NCBI GenBank assembly: GCA_027604505.1
Contig: JADIIX010000222.1
Span: forward strand, 1 to 25,500
DNA: 25,500 nt
Source: Gonapodya sp. JEL0774
Lineage: Eukaryota; Monoblepharomycota; Monoblepharidomycetes; Monoblepharidales; Gonapodyaceae
Reading direction: 5' to 3'
Positions 1-11,500 of the stretch are shown here, in pieces (position 1 is the stretch's first letter; each line of letters starts with the position of its first letter). A program made the translations under genes and the position numbers. The notes beneath the pieces were generated by a model. That model was not told the origin of the DNA and did not search any database. It was given only the letters and a program-made list of their open reading frames with translations.

Positions 1-645
1 GGGGGGGGGGGGGGCAAGGGGAAGGGGCGTGGGAGGGGGTAGGGGGGATCGGTTTAGTGGTATGGAGGACGGGTTATGTAGGGGTGGTCAGGTCGGCGGG
101 ACCATTTTTCGGGGGGATTTTTCATTGGTGGGGACTGTCGGGTCCACATGGCCCGGCACGAGCGGGACGTCGGGTGTGACGGTGTGTCGCACCATCCTCA
201 CACAAACAGTCCTCGGTCTGCAACTCTATGCGGGGACGGCGTCCCCAGCATCCGACATCACATGCGCGTGTACTTGACTGCAACGCTTGGGCCACAAGGG
301 TTTCCACGGCCCCATGTCCCACACGTGGGACCTCGTTGGGTCGTACGTTGCAATGAGCACCTTCAACCCCGAAAGGTCTGAATCCTCCGAAATTTCCGCT
401 CCTATTGAGTAGAAAATGATTCGAGTCTGGAAATTGAGTGGGTGGGAGTGGTTGGATGTTGACCCATGGGTGGTGATTCCAGACCTGTCTGCACATTCCA
501 CGGTCTGCAACATCCCCCTTATACCACGATGCGTTCCCATGCCAATGACATGAGGTTCGAAGTAGAAACGTGGTGTAGTGTGGAGCAAGAGAGTGTGGTC
601 CACCAAACCCTGTCTTGACCCGTCCGACGCAGGCATGGTACTCAC
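1..645 (-). other. Probable long intron 2 of RPF2, reaching the window edge
   Basis: This stretch follows a clean gtgagt donor (minus strand, complement of 640-645) that ends RPF2 exon 2. The conserved continuation of the Brix domain (a 'LYALKKP'-like block in RPF2 proteins) is not encoded in any minus frame here, so the next exon must lie beyond the window or be missing. The frame stays open from the donor down to 226, but the translation does not resemble RPF2. The window begins with a 14-base G run, which may be a contig edge or a low-complexity tract. No RNA gene or promoter is evident. Confidence 0.5.
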
Positions 646-903
646 GAGGTTTCTGAGAGCGTCGTTGACGGGTTGAGAAGTGGATGAACCTCTAATGAAG
701 AGACATTTCTTTGCGCCTTCGACAGTTTTTGGATCTCTATTTTTGAGGATTCGCTTTCCTCTTGCGGTTTTTGGTTTTCTGAAGGGAGAAGGGGAAGAGG
801 GGAAGCAGGAAAGTCAGCGGTGGAGTGAGAAAGGAGAGACAGGAAGGGTGGGGTGGGGTGGGGATTGGAGGGGAAGGGTGGAGACGTACGGGACACGCAG
901 CAT
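646..903 (-). CDS. RPF2: Ribosome production factor 2 (Brix domain), N-terminal exons only
   Basis: RPF2 works with RRS1 in the nucleolus to bring the 5S RNP (5S rRNA, uL18, uL5) into pre-60S particles. Two exons are visible: 903-890, encoding MLRV plus two bases, and 778-646, joined across a gtacgt...cag intron in phase 2. The 49 residues begin MLRVPKPKTARGKR, then show RDPKTVEGAKKCLFIRG and TSQPVNDALRNL. This is the family's 'MLR..KPKNARSKRAL..RDPK..E..K.ALFIRG.KTSQ.VNDAL.DL' start in order. The start codon is the only ATG giving the MLR opening. The gene is cut by the left edge, and the rest of the Brix domain is absent. It lies head-to-head with FIP1, 247 bases apart. Identification is strong although only the N-terminus is present. 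Confidence 0.85.
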
Positions 904-1150
904 TGGGGTTTGAGTGGGGCAGAAGGGGGAGCTGGGTGCGATGGTGCCGGTTTCTCTTTCCACTTAGTGCCAGGGGTGTTGTGGGAGTGCAAGGGCACCA
1001 TCCCTGACCACAGCACCCACCAACAGTACCACCAACACCGCACGGCCATCTCGCTCTCCATTTCCCAACTCCATATTCCCCCTGTTCCCCACTCTCTCCC
1101 TTTCCCCACACACCCCACATTCTCCCTCCATCTCCCTTCTCCCTTCTCAA
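904..1150. promoter_or_regulatory. Bidirectional RPF2/FIP1 promoter interval
   Basis: There are 247 bases between the RPF2 ATG (minus strand, 903) and the FIP1 ATG (1151). The right half is a long pyrimidine-rich tract on the plus strand (about 1045-1150, C/T runs with few purines), typical of fungal 5' leaders and initiator regions. No convincing TATA box was seen. The two divergent starts make this the only room for both core promoters. Inferred from spacing; no transcript data. Confidence 0.5.
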
Positions 1151-4100
1151 ATGGACGACGACGACGATCTCTACTCTTCAAACAATTCAAAACGTGAGTC
1201 TCCATTGTCACCCCCTCTCTCCCCTTTCTCCCCCTCACTCCTGTCTTCTCTCCTCCCCTCCCTTCCCCACCCCCTTTCCTTGCAGCATCTCCTGATACTC
1301 CTGTCTCTGCCATGTCCATCCCTCTCCACGACCAAGACAACCAAGACTCGGACGACGACGTGAGTTTCGTTTGTTTCCTCCCCTTCCTCTCTCCATTCCC
1401 CCCCTTTTCCATCCCTTGTCTCCGCCGCCTTCTGCTGCGCTCCTTTCATCCCTTGCTCGTATCGGATCTCCGCTTGCGTGTGTGTGGCCCTACCTACTCT
1501 CCCTCGTCCCGCCATGGAACCTGCTCTCTGCACAATTTTATTTCCCCTTCATTGCCCTCTCCCGTTGGTGAATTCTGTGAAATATCTGAGGATTTCTGGG
1601 GCTTCCCCTGACATGTCTTTGTTGAATCCCACGTCGAGTTGTGCATCACACCACCAAATTCACACCACACGTTGACTCACACGCTATGAAGTGACGGAAA
1701 ATCAAACGCAATTGAACTGCGTATACTACATCCCATCTCGGAGGATTCCAAAATTATCCCCACACGCACGGGACCACCCACACCGGCGCGGGAAACCTTT
1801 GGTGATGACCGACCTCACACGGCGAGCCTGAGCCGATTCACCCCCCGGTTCTGTCTCGCATCCGCACCCGTCAAGCGTCTTTGCCTCGCGGGATGGGAAA
1901 AAGTTTATACATCCGGTGTGGCCTTGACGGGGCGACGGATCCCCACTGTGTCCGTCACCGCATTCGAGACCTGAGAATTTTGACCGACCAGAGGGCCCAC
2001 AGGACTCCCCGCGGCCCCTCCCAACCACCGCGCACGCTCACCGTCCCTCTCCTTCCCACCCCACCCCCCTTTCGACCCCACCCCCACAGGACCTCGACAT
2101 CGTCCTCAACAACCCCGCCCCGCAACCCCCCCACCCGTCCCAATCGGCACAGTCCCGCCACCGCACCCTGGTCCTCAACCAGCCCGTCGCACCGTCACCC
2201 GCACCCGCACCCCTGCTCAAACCTACCACCACGACCACCACGCCCACCACAACCACACTGACATCGGCCCCCCGCCCCTCCCCGCTCACCACTGCTTCCT
2301 CCTCGTCCACAACCACCCACACCAACACCAACACCAACACCACCAACCCCCCGCTCCTCACCCCGGCACAAGGCGCCGCTTCTGCACCGTCCTCTTCCAC
2401 TCCTTACACATCCGACCTCCCCGTCCCCGCCATCAGGTCAACAGTGGACCTCGACGCCGTAGGCACATACGAGGGGAAGAGTATTCTCGAGGTTGAGATC
2501 GATGGGCTGGAGGATAAGGCGTGGAGGAGGCCGGGTGGGTTGGCGGGGAGGCGGTCGTGTGGGGGGTAGTGGGGGGAGGGATGTGAGGAGGAGGTGCGGC
2601 TGGGATGAACATGGGAACTGGGATGGGCAGGAGGGGGGTAAGGAGGGCGGTGTACGCCGACAAGAGTGAAAGGGATGAGACACACAGCACAGCACGGACG
2701 TGGGAGACGGAATACGGCATGGATGATTCCACCGGTACATCAGCGTACCGCGACCCGGTCGTTATTCATGACGGGCCACTTGGCATGTGAACCTGCAACT
2801 GGCAGTTTTGCACCGACGCACTCTCGCTCACCGAAATCCCCCCCCCCCCCCCCCCCCCAAAGGCACCGACCTGACCGACTACTTCAACTACGGCTTCACC
2901 GAGGACACTTGGCGGGCGTACATTGTGAAGCAGAAGGAGCTCAGGAGTCCGGCGGTGGTGAAGGGGTTGACGGTACGTTTGGGGACGGGGGGCCACGGGA
3001 GATGGCCGGTGTTGTGACCAGCACGCTGTGTGCACTACACACTCCCGTTGTTTTCGTCTCTCACTCTACGGCCCACACACTGCCCCTTTCTTCCCACCCC
3101 CACACACCACACACCGCACACCACACCAGCACCCCTCCCTCGAAGCCATGATGGCCGCCACCATGATGCCCGGGATGCCCATGCCCGGTATGGCGGGGAT
3201 GAACGGGATGGGCGGGATCGGGGGCATGGGGGGTATGCAGGGGTTTATGGGGGCGTTTGGGTGGGTTGTGGGGCGGGTGGCGGGTGGGGGAAATGGAATC
3301 GGTATCGTGGGTGGATGATGGATGATGGGGGGAGATGGGCGGTCGTGCCACAAACCTCACCCACAACATTGGTCCCTTCGTCCCTACCCTACACAAACCC
3401 ACACCCCCCCCTCCCCCCCCCCTCCCCTCGACACACACACACACACCCCGACCCCTGCCCACATTCCAGACCCGACGGCACCCCCGCTGACGCCGACATG
3501 ATGTCCGGAAACCCCATGGCCGCCGCCGCCATGGGCATGCCGCAGGGCGGAGGGGACTGGGCCGGAATGCAGGGTATGGGCATGCCCGGGATGCCTGGGT
3601 TTGGAATGGGAGGGGGGTTCGGAGGTGGGTGGGCCGGTCGGGGGTGTGGGGTATGGAAAGTGCCAGAGTGGTTTTCGACCGGGTGATCCTGATTGTTTCT
3701 TTTGCTTTTGGTGCGGACACGAAACGGTGCGTGTAGGACCTGGTATGTGGCCTGGCGGGGATATGGGCGGGCAGGAGTTTTGGGGAGGACCGGGCGGGCC
3801 GGGTGGGCAGGGTGGTGCAGGTGGAGGTGGTGGTGGTGGCGGTGCTGGCCCGGGTGGGGGTGGAGGAGGAGATGGCCCGGGCGCGGGAGGTCCAGGTGGA
3901 CCCACCAATGTGCCCGGCACGCCGAACCGGGGTGGCGGTGGCGGAGGTGGACAGGGTGGCGGTGGCGGTGGGGGCCCGGGCGGCGCGGGTGGTGCGGGTG
4001 GTGCGGCGGTCAAGGACGAGCCGGGTGGGGACTACGGTGGGACAAACGGGGACGTGAAGCCCGTCGTGGGCGGTGGTGGGGGGGGGATGAACGGGCAGGG

Positions 4101-5261
4101 TGGGGGTCCTGGCCCGCTCGTGCTGGGTTCGGGAGGGCCTGGAGGTGGAGGTGGAGGGTTCGACGAGCCGCATATGGGAGGTGGGCCCGGTCCTGGTATG
4201 GGGATGGGGCCCGGTCCGGGTGGTGGGTTTATACCCAGGGGAAGAGGCATGGTGCGGGGTCCCAGGGGGATGATGGGGGGGCCTGGATTTCCGCCCAGGG
4301 GACGGGGAGCGTGGAGGGGGAGGGGTGGGATGGGGATGGACGGGGGGTGAGTTGTTTATTGGACGATGCTGTTGGTGTGTCTGGATAGTCGTTCACCAAA
4401 TATTTTTTGGTGCCCTTTCGCTGCACAAATAGGTGGGGTCACGATGGTGGACCAGGACCCAACGACTGGGAGGGCGGAGGCGGTGGATACCGTGACTTTG
4501 ACGGACCGCCTGGGCCACCAGGTCCTGGCGGGTTCCGCGGCGGATTCGATCCAGGATGGCGAGGACGGGGTGGTCGTGGAGGACCACCGTTCAACCCGGT
4601 GGACAGAGAGAGGATGGTCGGTGGGAACTTTGGACCGGGACCAGGTGGTCCTGGGTTTGGGCCTGGCGGACCCCCCTTTGGGAGGTTCCCGCCTCGAGGG
4701 GGCGGTCCGCCAGGTCCTGACCGCGGGGGTCATATGGACGGTGGCGGTCGAGGCGGTGCGCCCCCCGGGTCGGGGTCGCGCGGTGGGATGACCGGGCCCA
4801 TGGGGACGTCGTCATCGAAGGGGCGAGGGGACTCTCGTGGACCTGGGGGTGACTCCCAATCTGAAGGGAGCGAAAATGGGCGGGACAGGTCGAGGAGCAG
4901 GAGCGATCGAAGCAGGAGCAGGAGTAGGGACAGGAAGAGGGACAAGGCGAGGGATCACAGGAGTAGTAGGGAAAAAAAGAGTTCGGGCTCGGGGAGACGG
5001 CGAGTGAGTGTTTTGGAACCACTTTGAGGTTTTGTGTGATTGTGTTTGCGGAGTCCTCGATTTTGGTTAATTTTTCGCCCAACTGCACTCCGCCCACAGC
5101 GTTCCCCTACTGAAAGTGATGTAGATTCGCGTACGGATGAGGAAAGGGCATCCGGTGCTGGCGGCGGGGATGGTGACAAGTCGCGGAAGCGGAGTCGGAG
5201 CAGGTCCAGGAGCCGCAGTGGGAGGAGCAGCTCACGGCACAAGAGCTCACGGAGAAGTTGA
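1151..5261 (+). CDS. FIP1: Pre-mRNA 3'-end processing factor Fip1 (CPSF/CPF subunit)
   Basis: Fip1 tethers poly(A) polymerase to the nuclear cleavage and polyadenylation factor and links it to Yth1/CPSF30. Exons: 1151-1193, 1286-1359, 2090-2534, 2863-2972, 3130-3260, 3470-3624, 3737-4346, 4433-5003 and 5100-5261. All junctions keep phase, giving 766 aa. Order: an acidic N-terminus (MDDDDD and later DSDDDDLDIVLN, the usual poly(A)-polymerase-binding type), a Thr/Pro-rich linker, then the diagnostic Fip1 motif at about residues 158-218 ([13 protein letters not shown], then [16 protein letters not shown]), which is split by intron 3. After it come a Met/Gly repeat (about 231-310), a long Gly/Pro/Arg-rich region and a C-terminal RS/RD domain. 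The tail resembles metazoan FIP1L1 more than the short yeast protein. Intron 3 ends in 21 C followed by AAAG. Splice details inside the Gly-rich part are less certain than the motif. Confidence 0.9.
2838..2858 (+). repeat. Poly-C tract at the 3' end of FIP1 intron 3
   Basis: Twenty-one consecutive C bases sit just before the acceptor AAAG (intron end 2862) that opens the exon encoding [11 protein letters not shown]. It serves as a pyrimidine tract made only of C. The run is long enough to be length-variable or wrongly assembled, but it is intronic, so the frame does not depend on its exact length. Confidence 0.9.
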
Positions 5262-5440
5262 AGGGCATGTTTTGCTCCCTCCCAGCTGGGAAGAGAGTGA
5301 GCGACATTTGGGAGTTGGAGGACCGCAGGCGGCAAGTGGTGGTGCTGGGCTGTGGACTGTGGTCACACACCGAAAGTAGAAAATCCGGTAACCTCATCAA
5401 AAGATTGCAAATAATAAATTACACCCCAAAAATCCAAAAA

Positions 5441-8400
5441 ATGCAGCGAAATCGTGCGACCCCATCGTTAGCGTTGGATTCCTTCCTCACCCGAGTCCTT
5501 CTGTCCAGCGATCTGGAGACTCACGCTCGTAGTAGCGCAGAATCGGACTCCGCCAGTCTTCAAACGCTCTCATTAGAACTCATAGCAAAGCACCAAACAC
5601 TCGCACGAATACGCGATGAAGTGGCCAGGGAGGTCTTTGGTAGCTCAGGATTCGGTGGGGGCCTCCAGCGAAGTTCGCTTGGGCCGATTACGGGATCAGA
5701 TGACTTCACCGCACGATTGGCGACACGCTTGCACTCGTGGACGGTCCGCCTTAGTTCTCTTGTAGCTGCTAAGTCGGAATCTGGCCGCTATATGGGCGCC
5801 ATGCTTGTCAGAGAGACGATGGAGCAGTGTCCCGAACTCTTTCCGGGGAATTTCTCTGGGTGGACGACCGGATTGATGGCACAACTTCGTGTACGTTGAG
5901 CAAATTAATGAAAATTGATGTTTGCCAGTTGGTATGAGATCCGAAGCTGATTCGAAACTTCAACGATTCATGCAGCGTACGGACAGCTCCTCGCACACGC
6001 TTTTCGCTGCGGTAGATACACTTTGGCAGCTTTTTGCAAACAGCTCGGACTTTCCGGACCTTTACCGAGATGTTACATCTGTGCACGTACCGAAGTTCGT
6101 GGAGGTGCTGCTTTCTCTTGGAGGGAAGAATGGATATGATGCAGAGGTCTTGGTTCGTAAATTTTAATCATTAGAGCAGAACAAAACCGCATAAGTCTCT
6201 AACCTCTACTCTTTGAGCAGTCTGTAGTGCTTCGTCAACTCTTCACCGTCACGACAACCTTCCCTTCTCTTGTAAAGACAAACGTCAACAACGTCGAAAA
6301 ACTCTGTTTGCAATTCCTCTCTGGGAACTATGATGGTAGCTCTCCTCTTGTTTGTCTTGCAGCAGATATACTCGGCGCTCTCTCGCTTGTCGGTGCCAAA
6401 AGTGCAGTTGCGGAGACATGGCATACTCGCCTCAACAAGGTCCTTGGTTCTGCGAACGCGGAGCTCGATCTCCTGTTTCGAAGTGTTGAAGAAGGTGAAT
6501 TAAGTCGTGTCTTCTTCGAACGCTGATGTACTAGGCGTGCTTCTTGACTATCCGTTCATTCAGAGAAGCGCCCACCTCAAAATTCCCAGCTCCTCGACTT
6601 ACCTTCGCTTCCAAGAGGAGATTTTTTCTCCACCTTTCCAACTCGCTTGAACCGTCTCTCCGCACTCTCCCACTGCGTTGCTCGTTTCCTTGGGGCGAAC
6701 TACATCAAGGTGCCAGTACAAGTTCCCACGGAAACCCTTCTTGGATTGTGTGAGCGGATTGCGGGGGTCTACGAGGGAATTGATGTGAGTTTGGTGAAGA
6801 AAATTCACGATGGAACGGAAATTCGCACCAACGGTATGTCTGTCTTCCACTTGAAAAGCTGAAACACCCCCCCGATGCCGAAGAAGCATCCATTTTAATG
6901 ACGACTTTGCCTTTACTCTACGGCTGTGCCGCTCGTATACTAATGTGCACAATGCTGAGGTGAGTCAAGAAACTCTTGGCCTCACAGTTTCAGTAACATC
7001 AACCATTATTCTACTTCATCGATAATAAGCACGAAAGACATTCTTCTTCCGTTTATACGATCAGTATCGGGCATTGTTCGTCGGTTAATGGCCTCGACGG
7101 GATCTGACCAGTGAGTGATCACATCCGATCTCGCCATTGCGGCCGACGATTAAAACTTCCTGTACCGGGATTCAGAATCAGGTTGATTGCCTACACCGTC
7201 CTCGAGACCGCTATAGATCTCTATGGTGCTGGATTCTTAATAGTCGGCGAAAGATGGCGAGAGTTCATCTCGTTCGCTTTGGACGACATCGCAGCTCTCA
7301 CCACGGATTTCGCGCGCGCGAGTGTAAATCCTGTTGGAGAGGCGAATTCTAATGAATCTGGCAAGTCGGGATCTTGGAAGAAGCAAAAAAAGCACGCTCA
7401 AGGCCATCTGCAGCTTTCAACAGGTGGGGTGGAGGTGATGACCAAAGGGCCGAAAGTTGCAGTAGCAGTCGCGGCGTCAAAAGGTGAGTCTCTTCCTGTT
7501 GTGACTGTGACATACATGTGGAGATTGAGACTTGGCACTCGTTTGCGTAGCTCTTTCGGCCACCATTCGGCATTTGCGGGCACATATGTTGCCATCGTCC
7601 CTGCCAAACGTCGTTATGCGCCAAATTCTGCATTTCTCCGCGCAACTTCCCGACGAATTGCGCATTTGTCAGTATTCAGGGTTATTGGATCTTGTTTTAG
7701 CGGAGCCCAGCGTGAAAGGATTCACCAGTGTCGCGAGCGGAGCATTTGCAATTGCTGCGATGACAGATCCGCGTGAAGATGTGAGACCACAATTGACTTG
7801 CAATCTCGTATACATCCTCACCTATGAGAGCAACCGTGTTTAGATTCGACTGTTCTGCCAACGGGCAAGTCGAACAGTCGACACCATTGTACATCCACGA
7901 TTCCCTCCATTCGGGAAGCCTTCGTCTGTCTCCTTTCAAGAAGCAACCGAAGTTCCCAGCCATGGCCTAGGTTTAGGACGCCTGGCGGCGGAGGTGTCTG
8001 AACCAATGAATGAATCCAAACGGGATGATCGGGAGATTTGGGTGCCCCCACGAAGTGGTTTAGCAGCACACTTGACCACACCTGCAATATCAATCGCACC
8101 TCCCGTAACAGTGAGCTCGATCTCAAAAACACCAACTTTGGTCAACCCTACTCCCCTCACTCCCGGCGACCCGTTTGGCGTAAAATTCTCCCAACAATCA
8201 AGAGTCGAGACTCCGGAATTGGAACCGTTCGCACCCGGGCCTGTGCCTGCTCCTTCAACCACAGTGTCGTTGCGCGAGGTTGAGCAATTCAGCACATCGG
8301 CTAACACTAACACTACGAATCACGTAGATACACGGAATACGGAGCCGGGTATCAGGATGGTTCCTAGCAAGAGCACTCCAAGTGGTGAGGAAGAAATGGA

Positions 8401-8506
8401 AGTATTACCGCCACACGATGCAATGGACGTTGAAAGTGACACAGAACAACACAAAGATAGCGATGAAGATTTTCCCGAAATTTATTTAGGTTCAGATTCA
8501 GAATAA
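5441..8506 (+). CDS. RIX1: Pre-rRNA processing protein Rix1/Ipi2 (PELP1-like)
   Basis: Rix1 is the core of the Rix1-Ipi1-Ipi3 (PELP1-TEX10-WDR18) complex, which recruits the AAA-ATPase Rea1/MDN1 to nucleoplasmic pre-60S particles for ITS2 processing and 5S RNP rotation. Exons: 5441-5888, 5929-6152, 6221-6494, 6564-6784, 6859-6959, 7030-7110, 7176-7483, 7551-7780 and 7844-8506, giving 849 aa. Visible helical-repeat signatures of the RIX1 domain are MLVRETMEQCPELFPG (the family's 'IK.TVEQCPWE' segment), FPDLYRDVTSVHVPKFVE, LSLVGAKSAVAETW, LLYGCAARIL and a late IVHPRFPPFGKP ('LHPR.PP') motif. The C-terminus is a Ser/Thr/Pro-rich linker ending in an acidic tail (SDEDFPEIYLGSDSE), as in PELP1/Rix1. 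Intron 1 is only 40 nt with a gtgtac donor. The neighbouring gtacgt would shift phase. The stop codon lies inside an AATAAA. Confidence 0.87.
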
Positions 8507-8507
8507 A
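8502..8507 (+). terminator. Candidate poly(A) signal overlapping the RIX1 stop codon
   Basis: AATAAA occupies 8502-8507 and its TAA (8504-8506) is the RIX1 stop codon. Only 36 bases separate it from the stop codon of the convergent condensin gene, so cleavage must occur inside or beyond that gene's 3' end. Assigned from sequence motif only. Confidence 0.4.
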
Positions 8508-8542
8508 AAATTAACGTGATCAGATCCGACAAAAAGAAAAAA

Positions 8543-11500
8543 TTATTCCGAGAGGCCTTCTGAATCCTCTTCATCCCTTTCCTCCTTGTCGCTGTTAAAT
8601 TCTTCAGGCTCCGACTCCTCCTCGCTGGTCTCTTCCTCCACCCGTCGCTGTGACTGTTGTGCTGCTCGCCGTGATCGGAGAGGCTGACGTTTCTGAGTTC
8701 CTTTTCGGTCGTCTTTCCGTTTCGATTGCACTGGACTCTTGCAAAACGCATTGAGTTCGTCATTCCATTGCTCCCGCAGAGAGTTTTCGTCTTCTGTCAG
8801 TGGCGGCAGTTTCTCTTGCACTCCACTCAATGCAGCCGCAAACCTGGTCAGCAAGATCATTAAAACAGACTGGTAGACGCATTGTTATCTCTCAGCAGCT
8901 TCAACCTACTTCTTTAAATTATTTGTCGATGCGACGTCAGGCACAAGCTTGCGAACATTTCCGACAAGCAAGGTAGCTTTCTCTAATTGTTCGCGATTCC
9001 ACTGTTGTGACACATTAACTTTTGTCAGCAACTGAGCGATAACCTTGATGTTTGCTAGATGCGCTAAAAGAGATCACTCATTGTGTTAAATGCGCAGTTC
9101 ACTACATTCCTTACATTGGTCCCTGAATGGTATCTTCAGGAGATCGACAGCGACCTGGCCTTGCGCGTCTCCTTGAGAAGATATAATCTTCGGTTGTGAG
9201 GTTTTCAGGTCTACCAGCTTTGAAGAGTCGGCCCAGTCCAGCAGTTGAAGTCCAATTTGTAACGGGGACATTCTCAACTCGGATAATTCACTCTCTTGAA
9301 GCACCTTGGAGAAAACAGATCCAGCGATAGCCCCAATGTTTTCTTGGTTGGATGCCGATGAGTGTGAGTATGCTTCAAAAAAGAAACTGAGGCACTGTCT
9401 TTCTCGAGGGCGAGTTCGACGATCTTCAGATGGATCGAAATAAATCAAAGCTAGCTTCTCCAGAATCTGAATTGGGGGCAGTTCTCATTACAATGGTAAC
9501 GGAAGACTTTGGGCGACGGATATGAGAACCTCACATTCCTATCATTGATTACCCCCAGCAAGAGCAACTTAGCGAGCCCCTCCACCGCAAATGACGCCAC
9601 TTGTTCGTCTTGATTATCAGAGGAGAGTATCAGAAAGGCACACGCTGAATCTCTGACATTGACGTCAAAAGCTGATGTCGAATACAGAGCAAGCAAGTCG
9701 CATACGGTCTGCAAAATTTCAGGTACACGTGAATCTTTGAGAGAAAACGTGCTTCCGAAGAAAATACATGCCTTAACACAAAGCAAAGTGGAGTTGTCGT
9801 CCTTCCTTCCAATCTCTGTGAATGTCGCCAGGTTCTTGATCGCCAGATCGCGGTCGATAGTGCAGTACAAGGCCAGGCAATGAAGTCCAAGGTCCTTCAA
9901 TGTTTCATCTTCACTGGTTATTGCGGGAATCACAAGGTCAGCTAGTTGTGCTCCAAGGGTCGGCATGCCACTGAGCATCTACATTCGGACCAATCGAGCA
10001 AACATCGGCAACTTGCAAAGTCATGAGTTAACGAGCAAGCAGCTCGTACCTCTTCTGTCTGCTCCAAGGCACTACGTAAGATAACCAGTGACTTCACAAT
10101 GGACAACAGTCTCTGTAACTGTGCTTCATCCTGTCAGCAATGAAACATCAGCCAGTGATTCGTCGTCCTCGAAACATCAGCAAAACGCACCCCCGCATCT
10201 CCATCACCGGTTCCTTCCACGTCGAAGTCCATGATTTCCTTGATGAGTTCAACCACAACGCGAGCGAAGTCTTTGCCACTTGCCGCTGTCTTGGCGATCA
10301 CAGCCACAATGAGCGGGACATGAGAGTCACTCAAGTCCGGCTCAAGACACATATCCCGAAGATATGCAAATAGATTTTTCCGGCCAACTTCATCCGCATA
10401 GTCCAGAATCAGAGCCAGCTTGAGTAGTTCCGCAACAATGAAATCGACAATGATTACGTCTTCGTCTGTTGTGGCTGCGAGGCGGAGGGAGTGATAGCGT
10501 TGAACATAGCCAACCAGTTCTGACAAACTTGGAAACACGTTGTCGGGAAGCTCTTGGTTCTGCGACAGTTAAGGGTCACAAAACAAGTTGATCTGGGATA
10601 GGAATTTTCAACCTGCCTTTTCTACAATGCTGTTGCCGTAAACACGAAGAAGAAACACGCTTTCTCCGGAGAGACTGTCCCAAAATTCTTCATTACACGA
10701 TAACGAGAATGTCGGTGCGGCGGTGATCGCTGCTCTTGTGATATCCTCTGTCACACTAGTGTTTGTGACGTCAAGCATCTGAAGAAGCTTCTCAATATTG
10801 CCTTCAGCAGAGGCATTGAGCCAGGAAGTTAGAAGGGCTATGCATGCTTTCTTAACTGCCGGGTCCCTTTGAGCAAACCACATTAATGATGCCTGCTCGA
10901 GTGGAAACGAGTGTGGGCCATGGGAAAACTGACCTATCTTTTAGTCCGACACTGAAGATCCGTTCCCGTTGCTCGAGACTAAACCCTTCAAACATTTCCG
11001 CGGTGTTCTCCATTATGCGAGCATAAACCGCCTTCCTCACACCATTATCAACGTCCCTCAATCGCTCCAGTACCGCAAGCTTAGTGGTTTCGTCCCACAT
11101 AATCGAGTTGACAATGCTCCGACGTACATCGCTGAAAACGTCGCCGTCAGTCAATAAAGAAAGGCGACAAAGTGCGAGGATAGACTACAGCAACCTACGC
11201 GCTGGGGTCACGACTGAGCATCTTTGTAAGAGTCCGCACAAGGGTATTGCCTTGATCGTTTTCTGATTCGATTAGCTGGATGGGGCGGCATTGTCATAAG
11301 AGGACGGTACTCGAACCTGGAGTAATTCTACTTGCCTGAAGGCCCGCAACTGCACGCACTGCCTGTGCTCTAATGACAGCATCCTTTTCCTTGAGCATTA
11401 CAAGAATTTTGCTCTTCAATTGAAGGTATAAATCCTCGCTGATTCGGTTCGAACAGAACGTCGGGCGATCCGCGTAATATTCTATCGGCTCAAAGTAAAC

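Noticed and set aside
226-645. Open minus-strand frame continuing past RPF2 exon 2 (about 140 codons)
   Set aside because: It begins at a perfect gtgagt donor and its translation has no Brix-family similarity, whereas the upstream exon fits RPF2 exactly. Treated as open intron sequence.
642-1412. Long minus-strand frame opposite the RPF2/FIP1 starts
   Set aside because: It overlaps both true first exons in other frames and is made of Arg/Gly/Ser/Pro low-complexity translated from pyrimidine tracts.
3061-4173. 370-codon minus-strand frame under FIP1
   Set aside because: Antisense shadow of the Gly-rich exons (Gly/Pro codons read backwards give Pro/Thr/Ala); no independent signals.
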